Shown here piece after piece: positions 47,883-60,600 of a stretch of 64,000 nucleotides of DNA. Location of the stretch: NCBI GenBank assembly GCA_948474755.1, contig CAOLHI010003140.1, forward strand, positions 1-64,000. Direction: 5' to 3'. The position numbers were made by a program, and so were the translations under genes. Source of the DNA: Ctenosaura bakeri (Eukaryota > Chordata > Lepidosauria > Squamata > Iguanidae). How positions within the stretch are numbered: the stretch's first letter is position 1; each line of letters starts with the position of its first letter. Under the pieces are notes generated by a model. That model was not told the DNA's origin. It did no database searches and saw only the letters and a list, made by a program, of their open reading frames with translations.

Positions 47883-48293
47883 TGTAGGCTGTTGGACTAT
47901 GGCCATTTCTGCACTAGACTGTTATAGCACTATTATTCCACTTGCAACACCCTATGAAATCCTGGTGTTTGCAGTTTCGGGAGGGGCGAAACTACAAACC
48001 CCAGGATTCCATAGGATGTTGCAAATGGAATAATAGCACTATAACAGTCTAGTGCAAAAATGGCCTAGGACTGTGGAGACCAAGGTTCAAATCCGCACCT
48101 GGCCATGGAAACCCATTGGGGCAAGTCACATTTTCCCAGCCTCAGGGGAAGGCAGTGGCAAACCCCCTCTGAACAAATATTGCTGAGAAAACCCTATGAT
48201 AAATTGGCTTGAGGGTTGCCATAAGTTGGAAATGACTGTGCTTTCATTACACAAGGAAGATACTCAAGATACACAACAACTACTACTATAGCA
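47883..48293 (+). repeat. Sauria-type SINE split by a GGCC MITE
   Basis: TGTAGGCTGTTGGACTA before the MITE and TAGGACTGTGGAGACC after it rejoin into SINE text. Box-B-like GGTTCAAATCC near 48090. Tail ACACAACAACTACTACTA. Confidence 0.85.
47901..48065. mobile_element. Palindromic GGCC MITE inserted in SINE
   Basis: Both arms complete. TAT/TAG flanks; the SINE pattern shows that TAG was the original target triplet. Confidence 0.9.
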
Positions 48294-49530
48294 GATCACC
48301 TCACATGCCTTCTTCTTCTTTCTCCTTGTATCTTTCCTTTAGGAGATATTTCTGCTGAAGAGATTACATTTTTGTAGCAGTCAAACTGCTTATTTTGCTT
48401 CATGGAACCTTTTCTCTTGGTGTGTGAGGTCCACAACCATCATGTTCCTCAATATCCCCTGTTGCTTCTTCCATTGCAAGAACATGGTTTGGGGGGAGTG
48501 GGGGTGTTCCTTAAAACAGTGTCACAGAGTCTCATTCTGAATCCTGGAATATACATGCTACCAATAATAACATCTTGACCTTAGTGCCAACAGTACCACA
48601 GTCTTGGAAAATATAAATCACTGCTGATCCTTACATCTGGGAGAAGGGCAGATTTAAGGGAAGCAAGTGGAGGGAGATAATCCTTGAAGGAGAAGCCAAG
48701 GGGGGACAAGAGTGAGGAAGATTGCCTTCTCAGAGAGGGAGAACTGAGGCAGACCTGTTTGTCCTGGCCCTGGCTTGATTCAGAGATCTCCCTGGCTGTT
48801 CAGACCACAAAGTGGTGTCAGGTTGGGCAGGCCTTGAGTGCGAGGCTTGGGTGCGCCTTTTGCACTCGGCACTGATGGGTGGTGGTTTTCTGCACACGTT
48901 TTACAGGGAGTAAACATCATTTGAGGTTTAGATGCAATAATTTGTATGCAGGGGTTCCCTGAAAACTGAAAAATATTTCAAGGGTTGAGAAAGGCTGATG
49001 CAGTTTGAAAACTGACTACTTGGTATTTTGCATGCTTGCTTTTTCTTTTGTCTTATTGAAAAAAATGAATTAAATCTGAATTAAAAAGTTAAACTGAGTG
49101 CTGAGCATAGCTTTGTGCCCCCATAGTGACTCACTAGAACTTGTTAATGTCAATATGTTTTTGAAGTTGTATTTAATTTCCTCTTAGGGGTATAAATCAT
49201 TGCATATTTTGTCCTTCAGTGCAAGGGCAAAGAACTTCTTGCTACTCCAGAATGCAAGGGCCTATGCAGCTTTCAATGGTTATTTCTACTTTGGGATGTA
49301 TACATAATTTTTCTATGCAAACAGCATGTTTTCTGCATTAAAAAAACAAATATAGATTGTTTTCTTGTTTTCTGAGCAAATGAATTGCCCTTAATGACTT
49401 CCTCTTGGAGCTTCTCTGTTTATTATCACAAGAGTTTCCCAGTTGTCAGAAAACCCTTTTATTTCATCCATGAAGTGAAAAATAATGAGTATGCATTCCA
49501 TCCCTACCATCTACCATAGTCAGATACTTT
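48294..49530. other. No recognised gene
   Basis: Upstream flank or 5' intron of PRLR. I could not identify a non-coding first exon. Confidence 0.35.
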
Positions 49531-49652
49531 GACCATTTCTGCACAAGACTGTTATAGCACTATGATTCCACTTTCAGCATCCTTTGGAATCCTGGGGTTT
49601 GCAGTTTAGGGAGGGGCCTTTGAGGCTCTAACAGTCCTGTGCAGAAATGGCC
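49531..49652. mobile_element. Palindromic GGCC MITE 157 bp upstream of PRLR signal exon
   Basis: GACCATTTCTGCACAAGAC left (first G-G changed to GA), short right end CTGTGCAGAAATGGCC, TTT on both sides. Confidence 0.85.
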
Positions 49653-49809
49653 TTTGTTGAAAAACACAGAGAATTATCAGTCCTACGCTACCATCCACAA
49701 TGTGTGAGAAAAGGGTAAATTAAATAACCAACAGTTTTAAAAACATGAGACAGGGAACATGTATCACTGAGAATCTTTACTAAAGAATGTATGTTGTTTC
49801 ATTTCCCAG

Positions 49810-49938
49810 TGAGTTTTCATTCCTTCCTCGAGGAAGAGGAGGAGGAGGAGGAGGAAAGGCAGGCCAGCATGAGACTTCACACATTACATTCAAAGATAGT
49901 TATTGTGCTGCTTTCTTTGAACATGTGGCTTGTGAATG
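49810..49938 (+). CDS. PRLR: PRLR signal-peptide exon (5'UTR end plus start codon)
   Basis: The acceptor tttcatttcccag ends at 49809. About 59 nt of 5'UTR follow, containing a GGA-rich run, then ATG at 49869. The coding part is 70 nt, encodes a short N-terminus and a hydrophobic core ([14 protein letters not shown]), and ends at the donor G|GTAAGT (49938) in phase 1. This is the usual size and place of the PRLR signal exon. The ATG was chosen because it is the only one that gives a signal peptide in frame with the next exon. The start of the UTR part is inferred from the acceptor only. Further upstream non-coding exons, usual for PRLR, were not recognised. Confidence 0.85.
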
Positions 49939-51563
49939 GTAAGTATTCAAACTTTCAGATGCCTTTTTGAAAATGTAAATTCTGGAAGCATTTCTCTTTT
50001 TTTTAATCTCAGATGTTATTGAGGAAACTATTGTGCAACCTGCTGACATCTCATGGTATGATGTGCTAGAGCAGCGCATGGAAACTTTTCAAAGAAAATA
50101 TTTGTCAAATACTCATTACAGTGTTTAAAAAACAGTACTAATTGTTCCTGCTACTCTTAATGCTGGTGGCAAAGTTTACTCATTATATTACATGTTGCAA
50201 TACTGATTCCTTTTCCAATTCGGCTGGAAATGGACCATAAAGTCCCACTACAGGAACTAAAGATTCCTAGAAAGAACACATTTTATATTACTGTATCCTT
50301 CAGCGTTTCTCTTGTGATCCACTTCAGCTGCAAGTTGACTATAGAGTCTCACTGGAGGATCTAGTGATTCCTAGGGAAGTGTTCTCAAGTTAAAAAATAG
50401 CATTCACTATTTTTATTTGTGTTTTTTCGATTTTCACTGGGGTCTTATGCCCCTAACCCTTGCAAAAGTGGTAGCCTGACTGTATAACTTTATTGAAGTA
50501 TTTCTGTCACTTTTTCCTGTTGCCTGGCTGTATTTTACATTTGTTGTATTCATTTTTGTACGATGTTAACAATTTTGGCTTTCCTTTTGAAAGGAAAACT
50601 GGAATACAAATAAAGAATTATGATGACTATTGTTACCATTAAGGTAAATTCAAATTCACAAACCAGGTCTTACCTGCTCTTCTAAAGGGTCATTGTGACA
50701 ATTATTGCATTTGTTATTACAATTCTTCAGGTCAATCACCTCCTGGAAAGCCTACAATAATCGGTTGCCGATCCTCAGGAAATGAATCGTTTACGTGCCG
50801 ATGGAGACCTGATGCGGGTGGAGGGCTTCCTGAAAACTATTCTCTACTGTACCTCACAGAAAGGTAAGAAAATAGAAAGAGAGGGAGGTAGGCCTGTGCT
50901 TGTTTTTCTTCCCACAGATTCTAAAGATGAATTTATTATAGATGTTCACATTTACAAAATGAAACACCATATAAGCAGTTCTTCCTTCCATGAATGTTTT
51001 GAGTGAAGCTCAAGGATCTCCCTCTGTTCCCCCAAAGCTGCCAATGAAGCCTGTGTCCAAATGTTTAAAGGAGTCCAACTCTTCTGGTGCAATAATGAGG
51101 AAGCTCAGCTTGAATTGTTTTGATTCCTTATTACTTTCAGCTGAAAACAGACTTGTGTGTTTTTGACCTTGGCCATATCACACATTACGTAGAGGTGAGT
51201 GTAGTTACAGGGGTAAGATGAGAGTATTGCCTTCCAAAATATGAATTATGCCCTCCAATGAAATTTGTATTCGATCACTAAATTTTAGTTGAGCATTTAC
51301 AAAATATATTTTAGATATTCAAAGAAAGGGGGCAGGCAAATTTACCAAGGGAATCCAAACAAAGCAAATGTAAGAATTTTAGGTGGGAATGATTTTCAGT
51401 GTCTCACATTGTTGCAGTACTAGAAATTAGAGGACTAAGGAAAGTGTCACCGGGGAGTCAGAACTGTTATTTGGGAGGCAATGTCCTCATTCTCCCCTCA
51501 CCATAGCTATACCCCAGTGTAGAGCGAAACCCAGGTCTGCTAAAATTAAGTATATATATCCCA

Positions 51564-51608
<45 letters not shown>

Positions 51609-54600
51609 GATGGAGATTATTAAGAACATGAGAATAGCTGTTCTACAGCCAACCCAAGGTCCATGTAGTCCCACATCCATAGTAGCCAGCCAAATAACTA
51701 TGACAAGCCCAAAAGCAAGATACAAGGACATAAGTGCAGCTTTCTGCTCATCTTTCTTAGCTGTAAATACTGAGGAAAATACTGTCACTGACTGGAGCTA
51801 ATATAAAGCCTTTCATGACAAGTAGCCATTGATAGTCCTATTCTCCACGAATTTATCTAATCACCCTTTACAACTATCCATTTCCAAAGCTGACCATTCA
51901 TATTAAGAGTTCATCTGTTGGAAGCTTTATAAGCCACAATGTTCAGCAGCAGTAGTTTAAGTATATAAAAAAATTATATCTCTTTTCTTTGGAAAATACA
52001 GTTCCCCCACAACATTTGCTAGAGTTAATGTACAGGACCCCTGAAAAAGTGGGAAAATTTCAAATAACAAAATGCGTATGTAAGTCTGTGGGAAGGGGAC
52101 CAAGACATTGGGGGGGGGGTCCAAACCATGGCCATTTCCGCACTACACTCTTATAGTATGATTATTCCACTTTCAACATCCTATGGAATCCTGGGGTTTG
52201 CAGTTTCGGGAGGGGCTAGTTTCGGGAGGGACATTCCATAGGATGTTGAAAGTGGAATAATTGCACTATAAGAGTGTAGTGCGGAAATGGCAAATGTCAG
52301 GGAAAGGAGAAGGAAGAGGAGTCAGCATGGGGGCCCTATACTTCCTCTCTCTCACCCATCTCCTTGCTTGGATGTTGTGGGGGGGGGCTTTGGGAGAGAG
52401 TTTATGAAGCTTTCTGAGAAATTGGGCTGTGAGCCGTTCTTAGCTGACCAGGCAGTGGCTGATGGAGGAGGAGGAGGAGGAGGAGGAGGAGGAGGAGAGG
52501 AGGAGGAGGAGGAGGAGGAGGAGGAGGAGGACCAGAGGCAGGTTTTTAAAGAGCTGTTGAGAGTGAAGGTTTTCCCTGGAAAAGAAGTGCCTAAGGTGGG
52601 GAGGGGACAGAGGTTGAAGAAACTCACAAAAAATTAAATCCATGAAAGTCAAACCCACAAATATGGAGGGCCAACTGTAGTCCAAAGCAAAGGAGGGGTA
52701 CAGAGAACATACTCAAAAACTGGCTGCTGAAATGAAGACTCTAAGCATGAGCTGCCAGGCAGTAACTGCAGGGTAGCACAACTGCCTCTGTGCTCTGCCT
52801 GAGGGATTTCTGGAAGCATCTGGTTGACTACTGTCTAATGGGCTTCATCTGAACCAAGATCTTCAAAACAGAAATATAGTTGTCTGAAGTAAGGCTCTTG
52901 ATGCTTTTATGGAATGAGTCCCCACTGGCTTCTGGAGGACTTGTGTCTATGTTATACTGTTACAATACCTTTAAGTCTAAGAAGACCTGTTTTCCAGTAG
53001 GTATGCGAAGATTTCTATTTAATTGTTGTTTTGTGTTATTTTATTTCAGAGAACAGCTCCACGAATGTCCAGACTACATATCAGCAGGCCCCAATTCCTG
53101 TTATTTTGATAAAAGACACACCAGGCTTTGGACAATATACAACATCACAGTGAAAGCTACTAATGCCTTGGGGAATAATTTCTCCGATCCTTATTACATG
53201 GATGTGAGAACTCTCGGTAAGAGCAGAACATCAAAAGGCAAACCCAGCCATGCAACCAGTCCTATGAAATTCTTTACAAAAATCCCAAAAGACCAAATTA
53301 TAAAGATGCATCTGCACATTCTGCCTAAATGCAGCAATAGTGGGAACTGAACATAATTCCAAAACCTCATTCCACAGTCTGGGAGAAACTCAGGAGAATA
53401 CCCCCATATCTATTAAGTTGTCCTCACCAAGTGATGGTATCTTCATGTGGGTCTTGTTACCCTGTATGTTGGGGGTCCTGGGAGGGGCGCCCAAATAACC
53501 AATAAAAACACAAGATGGGGAAATTAGTCTCAAGCACTCTCTTAAGCTAACGAGAGGCAGGGTAACTTTAGCTAGGATCTTTCACCCTATGTATACAGCA
53601 TCAGGTCAGAGCGCGGCTAGACAAGGTTTTTAAAGTAACAAATAATATTTTATTTGAGGACAAACAACATGAAAGACAAGACTAACTAACTGAGAAGTAG
53701 AAATGGAGAGTTTTGGGGAACGGGTGATACGACACCTGGTCTCGTAGTCCTGGAGAGAAGAGGAAGTTGCAGGGGAGGGAACTCAGCGCGGCTCGCTGAG
53801 GGGAGCTCACTGGACAAACTGACAGCAAGGCGGGATGGAAGTCCAAAGTAGTCCAAGCAGTCCCGAAAATGGGGAGTTTTTATAGGGTGGATTTTACCTA
53901 CAGGCCATGCCATGTTCGGTGAGAACAAAGGAAATTTGGAACTGGACAAAGGAGTTGGAAAAGGTCAGGTTTTACATGATGAGCTTAGTGCTGGATGACA
54001 ATAGTATGGCCAGTATGCTGATGGCCCAACATAAAGGAATGGCTCAGCTCTTGGCCATGCGTCTTTGTAAAGATTCGCGATGAGTAAGGCCGGTTTGCAA
54101 GGAGGTTTTTCCCTGAAGCATCGGAGAGGGTTAAGTTGCCTGCCTAAATGAGGTTTGGAATGTACAACCATTGACGGCCGTGCCTAATACGTGCTTGTCC
54201 GGTGGATCTCTGCAAACACATGGAGTAGGGTGGCAGAGAAAGGTCAAGTAAAGGCCAAATTGTTTGATATCAAAAGCATATCTAGTGCTCTCACCAGACA
54301 TATCATAACCATGATAACAGTCTCTGTTGGAGATCTTAATCAGACAGCTTCATAGCAAGACAGAAAATACTTTAGATGGTCAGTCTTTGAGCAATTTAGG
54401 GCTTTAAAGGATAAAGCTAACAGCAGTTGGATATATCAGCATCATGATTTTCTCAGTGTTGTGATTCTCCCAAAGATTATCTAAAGCCAAATGATAGTAG
54501 CTCTGATTTTCTAAATCTCTGGCCATTTCCACACTATGCTGTTATAATGCTATTATTCCACTTTCAACATCCTATGGGACCCTGGGGTTTGCAGTTTAGG

Positions 54601-57600
54601 GAGGGGCCTTTGGAATTCTCAGCCAGAGAACTCTTTGGCCTCAGTAAAGTCCAACACATCTGAAGGGTGATAGATTGGGGAAAGCTAAGACTGACAATGC
54701 TGCCCTAAATCATTATTGGTGAATGTGTATGACTGTCATAGTCTTTTGTAGCCACAAACTGTTTTACATTAACATTTTTAATCTGGTTATTTTTTTAAAA
54801 AAATTGTATTGTTCAGTGTTTTAACTATATTTTGTTTTAATTCAGATTAATAGCTGCCTTGGGTCCTACATTGGAAGAAAGGCAGGATAAATTGGTTTAA
54901 TTGCTTATTTGGTGTGGAGCCTTGAGTTGCACACCAGAGTCAGCCCAGCAGTGCCTTGTTAAACAAATTCCTGAGGTTCATCTACTAACATGCTCCATTC
55001 ATGAACTTTAAAAGAGTTAAAATTCCCACATCATTAGATTCCGTCTTCCAGCATTCCTTACTATTATTTTCCTGGGAGATGCAGCTCAACAGCATCTTGA
55101 ACATTATGCAATTCACAGCCCAACCTAGATTAACTACTGTTCTACATCATTGCTCAGGAGCTCTTTGTGCTACAGTAATCTCTTCCATGCTGAATTGATT
55201 CCGTCCATGTGCATACAGTATCATAAATGCAGGGCTCCTTGACAAGAGGGGAGAAAAAGTACTAACTTTTGAATTTCTTTTTGTATAGATAAGCCAGCCC
55301 CTCCCATGGATCTCTCTTTGGAACTCAGACAGTTGAATGGGAAAATGTATGTGTGGGCAAAATGGTCACCGCCATCTCCAGTGGTTGATGATGAAGCAAG
55401 CTGGCAAAGATGTAATAATTATGAATTGCGAGTAAACATTGGTGCAGGAAAGGAATGGGAGGTAAGTACATTTGCATGCTTCTGCAAAAGGAGGGCTCGT
55501 TCTTTAAAAAGAGCTTTAAAAATATGAAAGAGAATGGTCAGTGCTGTAGCCATTCCCATATTTACAGAGGACACCCTGAAACACAGTGGCCAGTGCAAGA
55601 CTTTAAAAACTGACAAGTTGTAGGTAGCAGACCAGGCTAGACAGAGGCAATGAATGTATCTTGTAATGTACATTGATGCCCAAAATTCAGACAGACAGTC
55701 TATAGACAGAGGAGCTGAGGTACAGTGGCAGAATACCCTCAGGTTCTATTCCTGGTATCTCAATTTTTATTGCAAATTTTATTGCCCTTTGTCCCTGGTC
55801 CCTACATGGCCAAGAAGAGGAATGGCCTCTGCCTGCATTGAGATGCCTCAGTACCATCTTACCGGTAATTGACAACAGACTAACAGCTGAGATACATGCC
55901 TGTGACTCTAAGTTTGTCACCTTTCTTCTTCTGTATTTTTTAACATTTTTGCCTGGTGAAGAAACCAGTGACACTTTGGAAGTTTGCATGGTGCATTTTG
56001 TGCATTTTGGTTGACCAAAAAAGGTATCACTTCTTTTGTGGACTTTGGATTTTGTTGTATTTTGTTGCATGACCAACATGGCTACCCCTTGAATATGTTT
56101 CCTGGCATCTTAAGATATTTGCTGATGGAGCTGAAAAGACAACCACTTGAGACCTTCTGCTAGCCAGCATAGATCATGGCTAGCAACATGTAGCCTTCTG
56201 ATCACATGCAGTATTGAAAAAGGATCATATAACAGGTGATGGGAAATAGCTTTCTCTGGATGTCACCCTGGAAGCAGATGCTGGTCAAAATAGACAGCAG
56301 TGGTCTAGGTAGACAAATAGATCTGGTATAGCATCAGATTAAAATTGGAATACAATGAGACCTCAGTATCCACTGGGTACTGGTTTCAGCCCCTCCACCG
56401 CATCATCGATACCAAACTTTGTGGATGGTCAAGTCCCATTATGTATAATAGTATAGTAAAATGGCATTCTTTATGTGAAATGCCAAATTCAAAGTTTGCT
56501 TTTTGGATTTTTTTCTCAATATTTCAAGCTGTGGTTGATTGAATCTGTGGATACAGAATCCATGATATGGAAGCTGACTGTAGAATTAAAATTGAATTCT
56601 GCTTCTAGGTAGGATCAAAGAAAAGAAATATATTCTATTTCCTACTAGCCCCAAAAAAGTGAGATAAACACTGTGGCAAAAATAACAATGTTTGCCTTGA
56701 AGTACTTATGATTAATGTTTCCATCCACTCAGCCACAGAAGAATGCAAAGGAAACCTGTCTCTGGATAAATCTTGCAAAGAAAACCCCGTGATAGATTCA
56801 CCTTAGGTTCGCCATAAGTCAGAAATAACTTGAAGGCATATAGCAACAACAAACCCAATGAAAGTTATGGAAGAAAGAGGCCATCTTGTGGTACTTTCAT
56901 TCAGAAGCTTCCTTGGAAGAACCCTTTAGATTAGAGAAACCAAAGTGTCCATTTGTCATGTTTGCAGTAAGAAAGAAAGACCTTTAGACCAGGAACAGTG
57001 AAAGTGCCAAATGTAGATGTTTCTAAGAACCCCATGTAAATAGGAATTTCTCCCTGTAGGAGCAAGTAAACTGTCATCAGGATCACTGACATTAGTTAAG
57101 GAATGTAATTTTCTTAAAGAATGCCAAGACACAGATGATTCAACTCAGCTACAAAAAGGATAAAAATAATCATCTAGCAGTTAGTACTGAATGGTCATTC
57201 GAAAAATAACAGATACTGTATTTGCATTTCTTTTATCTAAAATACCCACTGAAACATCTTTAAAAGAGAGCTGCAGACTAGGTTGTAGTAGGTAAAAAGA
57301 ACTAAAAATGACTCCAAGGCAAACAGAACCCACCAACCATAATAAATAAATCTCCCATTTTTGTTGTTTAGCTTTACTTCCAGCCTAGGGCTGCAAATAT
57401 GGAATGGCCAAAGGATTTGATAGGGCAGAAGATGCGAGTAGTGGGGCATCCCCTTTGGTGGAGCACAAGTTGTACAGTTTTAGGTATTTTTATTTATTTA
57501 CAGATATTCATACCCTGCTTCTCAGTTCTAAAAGTACTAGGGCACTACATAATAGCATAGTACCAAATGCTCTGGAGTACAAGTGTAGAGACAACATTTG

Positions 57601-60600
57601 GGTGTCACTTTTTTAATACACAATCCTACAATCCTCATAATTCCTACTGTCTTTAATTCTTTTCCTAGACTCATTTTGTGAGAGAACAAACCCAATATAA
57701 AATGTCTCCATTCCACCCAGAAGTGAAGTATACTGCTCAGGTTCGCTGTATAAGAGATAACGGGGAAACAAGTGAATGGAGTCCAGAAAGGTACTTCAAA
57801 CTCCACAGTGGTGAGTCAATTGCTAATTATTTTTCTGTCTTGAAAAGTTAGAAGGGGCCAGAGTTTTCCTAAGACACACATTTTTCCAAGCAATTTTTCC
57901 TAATGCAATTATTTTTTGTTGTTATTGTTTTCCCTGGTGTACATCCTTTTGTATTCTCTTTCTCATTTTGTATACGTTTTTGTAAATACTTTTCAGTGAG
58001 AATACTGAAGAACTACTGTGTTTCGGTTTGTGAGTTTATTCACACAAATTAGACTGGTTCACACTGACATGCAAACAGAACAATTTCTCTCCCATCTGAA
58101 GTTCAAAATTTACATTCCCTTTGTTAAAAGCCAGTTGCAAATCAGTTCTGGGGACTAAGAACAGGTACCTTCCAAATTAACTAAGGAGGAGTTCAAGATC
58201 CCCACACTCTCTGCTCCTAGTTTAAGTCTAGCCTTTACAACACACTGACATAATTGACTCATCACTCTTTCTTCTGTCCAGGCCAACCTCCAGGGAAGCC
58301 AGAGTTAATAAGATGTCGCTCTCCTGAAAAGGAAACCTTTACTTGCTGGTGGAAACCTGGTTCTGATGGAGGTCTTCCTATCAGTTATACTTTGTTCTAT
58401 AACAAGGAAGGGTAAGCAGCAATTAAGCTAAGTCTTGGGTCTTGTGCCATCCTGCATCTTTGTCAGAAGTTTGTCTTTAGTTTCTTCCACAAGATGACTT
58501 CTTAATTCAAAGGGCCTTTTCACACTGCACAGTTATAGTACTATGATTCTACTTTCACTGTCAGCATTTGGGAATTTGTGGTTTAGGGAGAAATACTTAG
58601 GTCCCTACCACACTATCCTATTATAGTGCTATTATTCCACTTTAACTGCCCTGACTGCACCCTGTGGAATTCTGAGGTTTGTAGTTTGCTGAGGCACTGG
58701 AGCTCTCTGGTGGAGAATTCTAAATACCTCTTTCAAAACTGCAAATCCCATGATTCCATGCAATATTGCCATGGCAGTTGAATAACAGTGCTATAACTGT
58801 TGGGGAAATTAAAAAAAATATTTGAATATTGAGAGACCTTGGTAATGAGACTCTCAATCAGCAGAGTATTTTAGTAATTGCACAAAAACGGAAGTTGAAC
58901 AGATCACCAGTCCCACTTCTGTAACTCCACCCCAAACACACTTAATCTAGCTCAAAATAAACACAAAAACAGTTTGGTTAAAAACAAAATCTTGTACATA
59001 GTCTATACAGGTTCTATTCTTGAAAAAAGTAGGAAGAAAATTAAGCACTCACATGCTTGCTGACAATAATCCTTGTTGGGAAATCTCAGAGCATGCTTTC
59101 AGGTCAAAAGGCGAAGACAAAAAAGGGGGAGTAAATGGCAAGAGAACCTTTTTAAAGAACAAAGAATGTGTACGTGCTGGAGGAAGAGGTGTTAACCAAC
59201 AAACAGGAAGTTCTTCTAGGCTATCTCTCTATGCCTACAATAGACATGCAAACAAACTATCCATTTAATTAGGCATGCAAAGGTTGCCACTCCCAACAAT
59301 AACAGGGTAGTGTGATAAGGCCCTTTGAATTCTCAGTCAGAGGGCTCTAGATTTCAAGAGGGATCAAGATTTCATAGCTGTAGCCATTGCAATTAAAGCA
59401 GAATCATATTGCTATAAATATGTAAGCTGAAAGCTCCCCCCCCAATTAACAACAACAACACATCAACAATGGAAACTCTTGTGATACTCTAAAGGCTAAC
59501 AAATATGTTATGTTTGGCAACGTTCTCCCACTGCCTGAAGTGGGCAAATAAATACTGCTGCTGCCACCACACCACCTTCCCTTCACAGACACCAGTTATT
59601 GCCATCACTTGTCCTGTGTCTTGTTCTTCGGAATGAAGCAGAAGTTGTGAAGGTTCCAGGAAAAGCAGTGGCAGCCATTTAAAGCAGCTTTCTGCAGAGC
59701 CGGCCAGGAGGAGGTGCCTGCCTCTGAGGAATCCTTTTTTCAGAATCAGGCATTTTGGGTAGAGTACCCCTGGGGTTACCTGTGTTCCCATGACAGTGAC
59801 ACAGGTAAGGAAGACACCCCACAGCAAGGCATGTGAGGCCTGACCAGTTCTGGAAATGTGTGTGCTCTGCTGTGGTATTGTAGCAGTGAGAAAAGAGTCA
59901 GTAGAGCTCTTTGGAGCCTACCTGTTCTGGAGAGCCAAGACAGCTTCTTCCTGGCTGTGGCATTTGCAGCACCCAGAGAATGGGCTGGGAAATCTTTCCA
60001 GATCAGCCGTTCCACCTTCTGCTCTGAGTGGGACATGGCTGTTCCACTATCTCTTGGATTCTTCCCTCTGAGATAGGCAATGGCAATCTGCCTAACGGGA
60101 TGCACTACAGCCCACCATCAGATGCATGGAGTGATACTTTAGTTGGCAGGTTTTTACATACACACTGCCAGGGATAGGTTGGAATGCATACAGTGAAGTG
60201 AGAAGGCATTGAAATACAGACAGACTGATAATGACCTTAACAGTTGCAATTCACAAAACAGTTTGGTGCTAAAAGTAAGATCTCTGCATTGCTGGACTAA
60301 TTAAACCTATGCTGTGATTTTTTAAAAAATGCTAAGAGCATTGTCCTCATTCACTCCATTAAATAAATAATTTGCATTTAATGCTGTTTCCCTCCTCTCC
60401 CTCCCCCATTTCTTTGGGTAGGTTTTGAAATCTGAGAAATGCCTGACTTAAATAATCTCACCCCTTGACAGGCCCCTCCCTAAACTGCAAACCCCAGGAT
60501 TCCGTAGGATGTTGAAAGTGGAATAATCGCGCTGTAAGAGTGTCGTGCGGAAGTCTTGCAGGTCAAGGAAAAGGGAGGGAAAGGGGTGGGTTGATATGGT

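Larger units (their letters stand above)
51999..52677. mobile_element. pogo/Tigger-like element, copy e, with nested MITE
   Basis: CAGTTCCCCCACAACATTTG / AATATGGAGGGCCAACTG ends beside TA. Holds the GGCC MITE 52130-52291 and an expanded (GGA)n. Confidence 0.8.
58510..59415. mobile_element. Outer diverged MITE of a three-level nest
   Basis: Left GGGCCTTTTCACACTGCAC ... GGTTTAGGGAGAAAT up to 58600; right part from about 59322 (TTTGAATTCTCAGTCAGAG ... GCAGAATCATATTGCTATAA). Interrupted by another MITE. Confidence 0.55.

Noticed and set aside
49831..49856. GGA-rich run before the PRLR ATG as a regulatory motif
   Set aside because: GGA runs also occur in unrelated repeats here (52463, 60697); no specific evidence of function.
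52287..52637. Open frame with poly-Gly/poly-Glu
   Set aside because: Produced by the (GGA)n microsatellite and Tigger-like sequence; starts inside the MITE.
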